Shown in pieces: positions 32,969 through 43,900 of a stretch of DNA of 64,000 bases. Below the pieces are notes generated by a model. It was not told the origin of the DNA and did no database searches. It saw only the letters and a program-made list of their open reading frames with translations. A program made the position numbers and the translations under genes. Position 1 is the stretch's first letter. Every line of letters begins with the position of its first letter. Source of the DNA: Mimachlamys varia (lineage: Eukaryota; Mollusca; Bivalvia; Pectinida; Pectinidae); NCBI GenBank assembly GCA_947623455.1, contig OX392542.1, positions 5,959,625-6,023,624 on the forward strand. The letters run 5' to 3'.

Positions 32969-34802
32969 AATGATTGACAGAGGAGGGTGTGCAAGTGAGA
33001 GAGGGAGAGAGAGATCTTATACAGTGCTTACCTATGCACAGAAGTGTTCTTATATTCTGAATTGACTCAAAACACAGTTCAACTTGAAGGTGTTTTGCCT
33101 AGCAAATGTGAATCAAGGTTGATGTGCGATAGGCTGATAATTTCGCAAGGGAGGCAATCAGCAATGTGAATACTTTTTGTATGTTTTTTACTGGGGTTAT
33201 CAAATGTCTTTAATATTACTTGAAAAGTTTTAAGGTAAATATTGCCTTTTAAGTCCAACTGAATAATTTTAATGGAGATTTGCCATTGCTCTTGCTGAAA
33301 AACCAGGAGTCAGAAAGGCATGCATTTACTTGTGTTTTCCTTATTGCATTAAATTTCGTCATCTTGCAGGCACATGAAGATGAATTTGAATCAGTTGTTA
33401 TTGTAACAATTAGTTTAATACTGTTACTATTGCAACAGATTCATATTGTACTGGGTGTATAAAAACAATATTTACCTTAAAAAAATTCATGATTATTTTA
33501 TTGGGAATACACTGTACTAGGGGGAAAATGATAGTGTACAAATATTGATATGACTGAAGTGTTCAGGGGAAATAACTGTGTTCAAGCCACAACAAATTCT
33601 CATTTCATACATAATGTAGAAAACTTCAAAGTTTAGTTGAAAGCCATGACACCTCCTTATTATAACCATTATTTTCAAGTCTCCATATTTCTTCAAATCT
33701 TCCACTCTTTCTCTAGTTTCAAGGGGGGATAACTCTGACCCTACATAATTGAAAATTGAGCTCATTTTCAAGAAGATAACAGTAGACTCGGGGTGCATGT
33801 GCTGTTCGTATTGAAGTGTCATAAAGCATCAAGAAAATCTGTGTTCAGTAGAAGAAAACATTCCGTTTTATTTTTATACCAATTTGTTTTCCATATTAAT
33901 GTTACGTTGTTTAAGTGGATCATTTTGCCGTTACTTTGGTAGAATATTTGTTGGTAATCATGTCGTTATCTAAGATAGACCTTGGATACATGTTGTACAG
34001 TGCTTGTGGACAGGGCTCAATTCTCCGGGCCTTTGTGCTAGGTTTTTGTTGTAAATATGTAAAATCTTAGATTTGTTGTTGGTAGTTGAGAGAACAATGT
34101 TGATCCTTTGTGTGTGTGGTTTTCCTTTCTCACACAGGTGTTGTATTTTACCTGGAGATGGTTTATTTAAAGATTATATGAAGTGGAAGATTTAACCACG
34201 CGAAGCCATTTGTTAAATATAGTTTTAGTTGACATCACTGTATATAAAAACAGTACAGGGTTATTGTTGTGGTGTAAAAACATCATGAAAAAGGTTTTAA
34301 CTTTTAAAATGATAGAAACTCGACGGGAGATCAAAACAATTCAAGTTGTTTAAAAATCCCAGTCGTTATGAGACGTGAAGATAAAAAGAATATTGAACAA
34401 ATGGCTCCCATAGACAGTACATATAAATAAAATATATGTCTTGACGTGTTCATTTTAATTTATGTATTCATATTTATGCAAGTTGCAATGTCCTATAAAA
34501 TAGATTGAAGTGTTTCAGATTTTATTATTGGTGTATGTGAAGTGCGTGTTTTTATACTGAGAGTATATAGCTGTAATTATGTAAAGCTTTCTGTTAATAT
34601 GACTGGTGTAGAAAGTTTTCAACAATTTTTGGGCACAAATCTTGTTAAAAGGATTTTATATGATTTGTTTTTAATGATTGTTGTTCCTCCGTCCACATTT
34701 AAATCTTTCCATCCCTACAAACCACAATATCCAGGACTCCAATCCATAATGGTTGAGTCCATCTTTTGTTTCTAGGGTTGGTAGATTAAATAATTTTTGT
34801 TG

Positions 34803-34808
34803 AATAAA
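34803..34808 (+). terminator. Candidate poly(A) signal, long isoform
   Basis: AATAAA about 1.8 kb after the stop. An alternative lies at 34426. The sequence alone does not decide between them. Confidence 0.4.
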
Positions 34809-34853
34809 GAGTGAGAGGAAACATCATATTTGAAATAATATCTTTACCGTCTT

Positions 34854-34925
34854 CGTCGGAAACCCACGTGATATAGCTCTATCATCTGTGTTCCCGTTAC
34901 AGAAGTGTGACGTGGGTTTTCGACG
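34854..34925. repeat. Short inverted repeat
   Basis: The arms CGTCGGAAACCCACGT (34854-34869) and ACGTGGGTTTTCGACG (34910-34925) match at 15 of 16 positions with a 40-nt spacer. It lies just after a candidate poly(A) signal. Confidence 0.6.
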
Positions 34926-36326
34926 TTGCTACTATATATTGATTCATAGATACCATTCTGTTCATTTTTAACTCATTATAAATTACATATGACTTGCAAT
35001 AATCTGTTTGTTTTTTTGTAAGATATATATGACTAGTATGCTGGTTTTACGTCAGTTCTAACCTTCCGCTTATTCCTAACCAAGTATTTCTCATACATAA
35101 TCTATAATGAATATGTTAGCTGGAAACTTTATAATTTAAATTTTGAAATTTTTCACCCCCAAATATTTTACTAAAAAGCCTTCTGTCTTGACTTTATACC
35201 TATGTCAACTATGAACTCTTCAAGTATTTCTGTACAAGTTGACATATTTTCTCATTAAAACAAAATATTAATCATCATCATTGAGAATTTTTTCATACCT
35301 CTTGAAGATTTTGTTTGCCATTAAAATATTTATTTCAATTGACAAAAACTTGCAAATGAAAGATTTCTGTATTGTAGCTGTCATAATATTCATGTTTGGT
35401 GCAACAAACCTATCCCATTTAGAACTAGCCTCTCACACATTGGGTCACTCATTCTCATCAAAGTTAAACACTGCCAAACAGTAACTAAAGGTCTGTCAAA
35501 AACATTCGGAGACTCATTCTCAGAAACACTTTTATTTTGAATTTTTACATAAAATTTATCTGGTTTTATAATCAAATTTTCTAAATGAAGTTTTTGTAAG
35601 AGTGAGAAATATTATGTTTTAATTGGGTAATGAATCAAATCAATATATTTATGGTACAACTGTACTTGATTTGTTAAAATCATACTGCAAGAAAAGGGTA
35701 TGTTTGTTTGGTGCCAATCGCTTCTCGTGTTGCCTTGAATTGTAACAAAGTTAAACTATTTAACTATTTCAAAATTAAATCTGGTATAATGAATAAAGTA
35801 AGACTTGTTCATGACTAAAAAACAACAACGGTTGCCATGGTTGTTTGGAATTTAGTTTTAGTCATTGTCTTATTCTTGTATTTGAAAAACAAATGTGGTT
35901 CGATGCAATTTTTATATCAAAAGCTTTTAAGTAGATTTTGTCTTCACACAAAATATGTTACGAACAAATACTTTAAAAATTGATTTGTTTTGTTTGGAAA
36001 TGGAATTGTTTAGATATATTTAATATGAACAAATGAAAATAAATGCAATTACAATATAATCTTTGTTTTGAGCTCTTTTTTCCTACAACCTTACAGTGAC
36101 TGGGAGTCAAATGTCTTTGAGGATGACCTCTGGCATTAACCAATTACATTCTAACCTTTGAGGATAACCTCCAGAACTGACCAGTCGGAGCATTTTATAA
36201 CAATTGCGCTGTCATTCATGGCCCATATTAACTTGAAACTTTTACAAAATAGATTGTATGAAAATTACAACTGTAGCAAATCCTTGTTTGGAAAGAAGCT
36301 TTTCTCTAACCTTAAGGGACTGACAT

Positions 36327-38461
36327 ATCCAGAGTTTGACCTCCAGGTCCAAGTTATCAGTATAGGACTTTCAGGTGCCTATCTGATCATCCAGAGTTTG
36401 ACCTCCAGGTCCAAGTTATCAGTATAGGACTTTCAGGAGCCTATCTGATCATCCAGAGTTTGACCTCTAGGTCTAAGTTATCAGTATAGGACTTTCAGGT
36501 GCCTATCTGATCATCCAGAGTTTGACTGCTAGGTCTAAGTTATCAGTATAGGACTTTCAGGTGCCTATCTGATCATCCAGAGTTTGACCACTAGGTCTAA
36601 GTTATCAGTATAGGACTTTCAGGTGCCTATCTGATCATCCAGAGTTTGACCTCCAGGTCTAAGTTATCAGTATAGGACTTTCAGGAGCCTATCTGATCAT
36701 CCAGAGTTTGACCTCTAGGTCTAAGTTATCATTATAGGACTTTCAGGAGCCTATCTGATCATCCAGAGTTTGACCGCTAGGTCCAAGTTATCAGTATAGG
36801 ACTTTCAGGAGCCTATCTGATCATCCAGAGTTTGACCTCTAGGTCTAAGTTATCATTATAGGACTTTCAGGAGCCTATCTGATCATCCAGAGTTTGACCT
36901 CTAGGTCTAAGTTATCATTATAGGACTTTCAGGAGCCTATCTGATCATCCAGAGTTTGACCTCTAGGTCTAAGTTATCATTATAGGACTTTCAGGAGCCT
37001 ATCTGATCATCCAGAGTTTGACCTCTAGGTCTAAGTTATCATTATAGGACTTTCAGGAGCCTATCTGATCATCCAGAGTTTGACCTCTAGGTCTAAGTTA
37101 TCATTATAGGACTTTCAGGAGCCTATCTGATCATCCAGAGTTTGACCTCCAGGTCCAAGTTATCATTATAGGACTTTCAGGAGCCTATCTGATCACCCAG
37201 AGTTTGACCTCTAGGTCCAAGTTATCAGTATAGGACTTTCAGGAGCCTATCTGATCATCCAGAGTTTGACCACTAGGTCTTAGTTATCATTATAGGACTT
37301 TCAGGAGCCTATCTGATCATCCAGAGTTTGACCTCTAGGTCTTAGTTATCAGTATAGGACTTTCAGGAGCCTATCTGATCATCCAGAGTTTGACCTGTAG
37401 ATCCAAGTTATCAGTATAGGACTTTCAGGAGCCTATCTGATCATCCAGAGTTTGACCTCTAGGTCTAAGTTATCAGTATAGGACTTTCAGGAGCCTATCT
37501 GATCATCCAGAGTTTGACCACTAGGTCTAAGTTATCAGTATAGGACTTTCAGGTGCCTATCTGATCATCCAGAGTTTGACTGCTAGGTCTAAGTTATCAT
37601 TATAGGACTTTCAGGTGCCTATCTGATCATCCAGAGTTTGACTGCTAGGTCTAAGTTATCATTATAAGACTTTCAGGAGCCTATCTGATCATCCAGAGTT
37701 TGACTGCTAGGTCTAAGTTATCAGTATAGGACTTCCAGGAGCCTATCTGATCATCCAGAGTTTGACCTCTAGGTCTAAGTTATCAGTATAGGACTTTCAG
37801 GAGCCTATCTGATCATCCAGAGTTTGACCACTAGGTCTTAGTTATCAGTATAGGACTTTCAGGAGCCTATCTGATCATCCAGAGTTTGACCACTAGGTCT
37901 TAGTTATCAGTATAGGACTTTCAGGTGCCTATCTGATCATCCAGAGTTTGACTGCTAGGTCTAAGTTATCAGTATAGGACTTTCAGGTGCCTATCTGATC
38001 ATCCAGAGTTTGACCACTAGGTCTAAGTTATCAGTATAGGACTTTCAGGAGCCTATCTGATCATCCAGAGTTTGACCGCTAGGTCTTAGTTATCAGTATA
38101 GGACTTTCAGGTGCCTATCTGATCATCCAGAGTTTGACCTCTAGGTCTAAGTTATCAGTATAGGACTTTCAGGTGCCTATCTGATCATCCAGAGTTTGAC
38201 CGCTAGGTCTTAGTTATCAGTATAGGACTTTCAGGTGCCTATCTGATCATCCAGAGTTTGACCGCTAGGTCTTAGTTATCAGTATAGGACTTTCAGGTGC
38301 CTATCTGATCATCCAGAGTTTGACCTCTAGGTCTAAGTTATCAGTATAGGACTTTCAGGAGCCTATCTGATCATCCAGAGTTTGACCTCTAGGTCTAAGT
38401 TATCATTATAGGACTTTCAGGAGCCTATCTGATCATCCAGAGTTTGACCTATAGGTCTAAG
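36327..38461. repeat. 62-bp minisatellite, 34 full units plus a partial
   Basis: The unit starts ATCCAGAGTTTGACCT and contains GTTATCAGTATAGGACTTTC and GCCTATCTGATC. From the first unit (36327) to the last (38435) the distance is 2108 bp, exactly 34 x 62, so there is no net indel. Variation is by substitution at a few positions (CAGTATA/CATTATA, AGGAGCC/AGGTGCC, CTCTAG/CCACTAG/CTGCTAG/CCGCTAG). Units from 36823 to 37132 are five identical copies. 62 is not a multiple of 3 and no long frame crosses it. Confidence 0.97.
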
Positions 38462-38929
38462 GTATGGTAAAAGAAATTGCTGGTGTCTATCTTCGGAGCT
38501 GATATTTAGAAACATAACCTCTTCTCAGACTGGCCTCTGGTTTATCTACTCATGATTTTAGAGTGTGTCTTCCTGAACCTTTGATCAAACTTCCACTACA
38601 CTTGCAAAGTTTCATATTTGGACTATCTAATGATTTAGATAAATAAAGTTAAGATCCAACTTCAGCAGCCTTGTACATTACTGCTGAACATGAAGAAATA
38701 GATTACTCTGTTCAACCAGAATTAAGCACGGGTCTAGTTCCATCCCAAGTGATTTATTCCCTTGGTCATAATACAGACACCTCAATAACCATATAAAGCT
38801 GCTTGACACAATGAGACAGATTTATGCATGCTACAAACCAATGCGCAGAGTGTATATGGTACGCTGATAGAGAGAGTTATCTCCCTTCATATGATGCCTT
38901 TGACATTTACTAAGTCACTGGTAAACCTA
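38462..38929. other. Intergenic DNA between minisatellite and SINE
   Basis: AT-rich single-copy sequence, nothing recognised. Confidence 0.5.
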
Positions 38930-39159
38930 GCCATAATAAAAGGGGGTCGAGTGGTTAAGGTGTCCCGACATTCTACCACTAGATTGCCTCCACCTTTGGA
39001 TTGCAAGTTCGAAACCCACGTGGGGCAGTTGCCAGGTACTTGCCGTAGGTTAGTGGGTTTTCTACGGGTACTCCGGCTCTCCTCCACCTCCAAAACCTGG
39101 CACGTCCTTAAATGACCATGGCTGTTGATGGGACGTTAAACAAAATAAACCAAACCAAA
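38930..39159 (+). mobile_element. tRNA-derived SINE with intact 10-bp target duplication
   Basis: The tRNA-Ser/Leu-like head GGTCGAGTGGTTAAGGTGTC is followed by a B-box-like AAGTTCGAAACCC, the core TACGGGTACTCCGGCTCTCC, and a tail ACAAAATAAACCAAACC. It is flanked by GGTAAACCTA at 38920-38929 and again at 39160-39169. The family is shared with 52721-52930 and 60437-60636. Confidence 0.82.
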
Positions 39160-39169
39160 GGTAAACCTA

Positions 39170-40174
39170 ACGGCGCTAAATCCGATCTTATTTTGTGTTC
39201 ACCGATAGGCATCATGTAATGCAAAGGTTTTTGAGTTGTGAAAAACTTTCTTGTGTTTAAATATAATTTATTGTCCAAAATAGGTCACACAGGATTTAAC
39301 CATCTCAACTCAACAAAACATTTTATATACAAGTTACAACATAAACAATTTCAAATTCAATAATTTGCGCCATTTTGCTTGGTATCTAGACATAACTTAA
39401 AAATATCTAGAACATGTCCACGTTACTTGCAAGGAATCCATTTGGTTAGTCTAGTGATACCTAAATAGCCAGACATAGCCGATCTACAAAATGCCGGGGA
39501 ATTTAGTTAGGCTTACACACAACAACGGATTAATTGAGCTATTGTAATAAATATATTAAAACTAATTACGATACGCTAAGTACTGCCAAAAGAAAAGCTC
39601 TCGTGGAATAGTATTGCCTTAGTATGTATTCAATTTTGTGTGATCAATGCCATCCGCATTCTTAAAAAAATATATATATTTTGCGTACTATGTATTATTG
39701 TGACCCATATGCTGTATATTGCATTTGGAAATTTAAAAAAAAAAAAATTTTGATTAAATTTGAAACTTAATCGCAAATCCTCTGTAGTGATTTTCTAAAC
39801 TCAAACATGCTCCTGATTGTGTGACGTCATACTGTAATCAAACACGTGTATATTGTAGTTTTATTGAATTTTTTTCGATTTGACTTGCTCCAGATGACAA
39901 GTTTCTGCGTTGTGTTTCTCATTCAGTGCATAGGCCATAACTGATACTACACGACCCTGTCACCGTAGTCATTTAGCATTAAACTGCTTCCTATTGGCAT
40001 TCATATGCAATATGAAAGTCAACTGAACTTAGGCAATGTGAATGCCAAATAAAAGCAGCTTGTTGCATGCTATTCGAGTCGACCACCGAGAAAATAATAC
40101 AAACATTCATTTTAGTAAGTCATGTAAAACGTACATTATATACGATTGTTTGAAATGAAGAAAAGGAAAGTTGA
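39170..40174. other. Upstream region of the right-hand gene
   Basis: AT-rich. A perfect cAMP-response element TGACGTCA lies at 39822-39829. No gene seen. Confidence 0.45.
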
Positions 40175-40262
40175 CTGGTCGACATTCTGCTACCACTAAC
40201 CCTCCACCACTGCCGGGTCGCGGGTTAGAGGACTACCACGGAGCAGTTGCTAAGTATGGATG
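40175..40262 (+). mobile_element. Diverged fragment of the tRNA-derived SINE
   Basis: It keeps CGACATTCTGCTACCACTAA, CCTCCACC and GGAGCAGTTGC in the order seen in the SINE at 38930-39159, but lacks the core and tail. Confidence 0.5.
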
Positions 40263-40428
40263 CTGATGACGATGTGTCAAGTCATCGGACGTAAACCATA
40301 CTCCAGAAAAACGCTACAATACGACAAGAATTCAATCAGGTCGTAGAATTCATGTCTTATGATCATTGCACATTCCCAAACCACCGGGAACTAACACAGA
40401 ATCCCACCGCTGCCACCAAAAGTAACGT

Positions 40429-40462
40429 GCAGGCGGTCACCCATCCAACTACTGGCCATGCT
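40429..40462 (-). pseudogene. 5S rRNA-like fragment
   Basis: On the plus strand GCAGGCGGTCACCCATCCAA and CTACTGGCCATGC match the complement of the 3' half of animal 5S rRNA (TACTTGGATGGGAGACCGCC) with few changes. The rest of 5S is not recognisable, so this is a fragment or part of a 5S-derived element. Confidence 0.5.
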
Positions 40463-40693
40463 CCTCGTGAGAAGGTACCCGGGTTTACCGCATGACTTGT
40501 CAGTATTTCCCTCTCATATACCTAGTCGGACATTACAGAATGTAGTAGTTATAGTAGAATAAACTAGCAATGTCATTAGATGATAGCAGAAACATTTGGG
40601 GATATACCGTCACACAAGGAAACCCTTTTGTTTTCTGTACTCCGTAATGCAACTCTATATCTGTCGCTTTCCATTTAGATATTTTAATTAACG

Positions 40694-40701
40694 TGACGTC
40701 A
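40694..40701. promoter_or_regulatory. Cyclic-AMP response element upstream of the right-hand gene
   Basis: A perfect palindrome TGACGTCA, 160 bp before the ATG at 40861. CREB/ATF-family proteins bind this sequence. A second perfect copy lies at 39822. Confidence 0.5.
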
Positions 40702-40860
40702 TCATGGAATGAGGGGACAAAATTATTCAATACACGACTGGTAGCGTACCGGAAGATAGCATGACTACCGCGCTTCCCTGGGAATCAATACGGAAATCCG
40801 CCATGAATTATTGTAGATTATTTATCACCATTTCCATCATACAATGTGTCAATGTCCAAT

Positions 40861-40906
40861 ATGGCGTCGGGATCTACTCCGAAGCGGCAAGGATCAAAAT
40901 ATGCAG
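40861..40906 (+). CDS. Right-hand gene, exon 1 (start codon)
   Basis: ATGGCGTCGGGATCTACTCC opens 15 codons plus 1 nt, ending at a GCAG/gtattt donor. The ATGGCG context is typical of a TATA-less, YY1-like start region. Confidence 0.6.
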
Positions 40907-43900
40907 GTATTTCATTCTGATCAGCAAAAATACATAAGGGCAAAATTTATCACGGGGTACTAATTAATGTTAATTACATTATATACGGTAAATGTCAGGT
41001 AGAACGTTCAGATTAAATGTTGCTTAATATTTAGCAATGAAAAGTGAAAAAAAATTGTTTCCACTTAAAATAATGATTTTCAGAAATAAACTTAAAAAAT
41101 TGAAATACACCACTCTGACCTGTTCTCAACTGTACTAAAGCATTGAAATGATTTTGCTGACCTCCGCTTTGCGTTGCTTCGTGTATTTCATAGTTCCCTT
41201 AACCACAGGTTTTCCTGTTGGATCGTTGGAAGAATGAGTTTCTGTGCTCTGTTCAAACCTTTGAGTAATTACCCGGTGTCCAATGTTCCCCGTTTGTGGT
41301 CCCTATAGGGGTTACGAAAAGTAATAAAAAAAAATCGTGTTTTTATTTCCTTGCGGTTTTATTATTTCTACTTTATTATGTAATACATATATCCATTATT
41401 GACAACAAGGGTACTGCTTATTTTTGACCCCGAAATGGTGAAAGAACACAAATTCTATTGGGACTTATAGAAAACAGTCCCAAGCACACGTTTTTATGGT
41501 GGTTTCAAAAAGATAATTCAATTTTCTTTTTTATCTGCGAAATGTTCTAACAGTTTAAAGTTACATAGCAGAACGTTTTTAAAATCAGGCGTTGAATCTT
41601 ACAAAGAAAATCCTATTTCCTATCTGATTACACATTTGGAAGATATTGAATGAAAGTCATGCATTTGGTCAAAACAGCAAAATTCACGTGTTATGCCGCG
41701 GTCAATATGGTGTGTTTGGTCGGTCATAGCTCACAAAAACAAACATAAGACTAAATAATTTCTCTTTGGTTTGGGTTGCGATGAGCTCCCTTTTCCAAAA
41801 ATGCCCATTAGAAAAGAAGTTAGTCATCAGAAATTTTGGACTTTTTTTTCATAATTTTCAAGTCATCTTCATCTGAACCACGTTTGAACAGCTTGCTGTT
41901 CTGGGATGGCAGACATACTAACCCACATATATATATAAGACATACAATTCAATAAGAAGCCGTAAACAGCGCTTTTAGGTATTTTAGGAGACAGTAACAT
42001 GGGATGATAAATGACCACCGCCAGGAGGCGTAGTTTCCCGTCAAAATGATGTCAGGTATACACCTCGTGATTTCCTTACATAGACAATGACACAAGATGC
42101 AGTTGGTTGTTTATTCAATATACCTCACGAAAAACAGGAACATACATAATACGTATCTCAGAGTTAAATATGTACCAAACGGTACGACTTTTAATTCTTT
42201 TATCACAATTAAATACTTAAAAAGTTAAACGGTGCTTTAACCTGGCTATGGTTACACGTGTAACATGTACCTGGCTATGGTTACACGTGTAACACGTACC
42301 TGGCTATGGTTACACGTGTAACACATACATGGCTATGGTTACACGTACCTGGCTATGGTTACACGTGTAACAAATACCTGGCTATGGTTACAAGTGTAAC
42401 ACGTACATGGTTATGGTTACACGTGTGACACGTACATAGCTATGGTTACACGAGTAACACGTACCTGGTTATGGTTACACGTGTAACACGTACCTGGCTA
42501 TGGTAACACGTGTAACACGTACCTGGCTATGGTTTCACGTGTAACACGTACCTGGCTATGGTTATACGTGTAACACGTACCTGGCTATGGTAACACGTGT
42601 AACAGGTACCTGACTATGGTTACACGAGTAACACGTACCTGGCTATGGTTACACGTGTAACACGTACCTGGCTATGGTTACACGAGTAACACGTACCTGG
42701 CTATGGTTACACGTGTTACACTAACCTGGATATGTCTACACGTGTAACATGTACTTGGTTATGGTTACACGTGTAACACGTACCTGGCTATGGTAACACG
42801 TGTAACACGTACCTGGCTTTGGTAACACGTGTAACACGTACATGGCTATGGTTTCACGTGTAACACGTACCTGACCTGACTATGGTTTCACGTGTAACAC
42901 GTACCTGGCTATGGTTACACGTGTAACACGTACTTGGCTATGGTTACACGTGTAACACGTACATGGCTATGGTTACACGTGTAACACGTACCAGACTATG
43001 GTTACACGTGTAACACGTACCTGGCTATGGTTACACGTGTAACACGTACCTGGCTATGGTTACACGAGTAACACGTACCTGGCTATGGTTACACGTGTTA
43101 CACTAACCAGGATATGTCTACACGTGTAACATGTACTTGGTTATGGTTACACGTGTAACACGTACCTGGCTATGGTTACACGTCTATCACGTATCCGGCT
43201 ATGGTTACACGTGTAACACGTACCTGGCTATGGTTACACGTGTAACACGTACTTGGCTATGGTAACACGTGTAACACGTACATGGCTATGGTTACACGAG
43301 TTACACGTACCTGACTATGGTTACACGTGTAACACGTACCTGGCTATGGTTACACGTGTATCACATATCCGACTATGGTTACACGAGTAACACGTACATG
43401 GCTATGGTTACATGTGTAACACGTACCTGGCTATGGTTACACGAGTAACACATACCTGGCTATGGTTACATGTGTAACACGTACATGGCTATGGTTACAC
43501 GTGTAACACGTACCTGGATATGTTTACATGTGTAACACGGACCTGAGGATGATTATAGGTGTAAATATACCTGGCTATGGTAACACGTGTAGCACGTACC
43601 TGGATATGGTTACACGTGTAACACGTACCTGGCTATGGTTACACGTGTTACACGAAACTGGCTATGATTACACGTGTAACACTAACCTGGATATGCCTAC
43701 ACGTGTAACATGTACTTAGCTATGGTTATACGTGTAACACGTACCTGGTTATGGTAACACGTGTAACACGTACCTAGCTATGGTTTCACGTGTAACACGT
43801 ACCTGGCTATGGTTACACGTGTAACACGTACCTAGGTATGGTTACACATGTAACACGTACCTGGCTATGGTTACACGTGTAACACATTCCTGGCTATGGT

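Larger units (their letters stand above)
32969..36326 (+). other. 3' UTR of the long isoform and following intergenic DNA
   Basis: Candidate poly(A) signals AATAAA lie at 34426-34431 and 34803-34808. A 16-bp inverted repeat sits at 34854-34925. The remainder is AT-rich with no recognisable gene. Confidence 0.55.
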
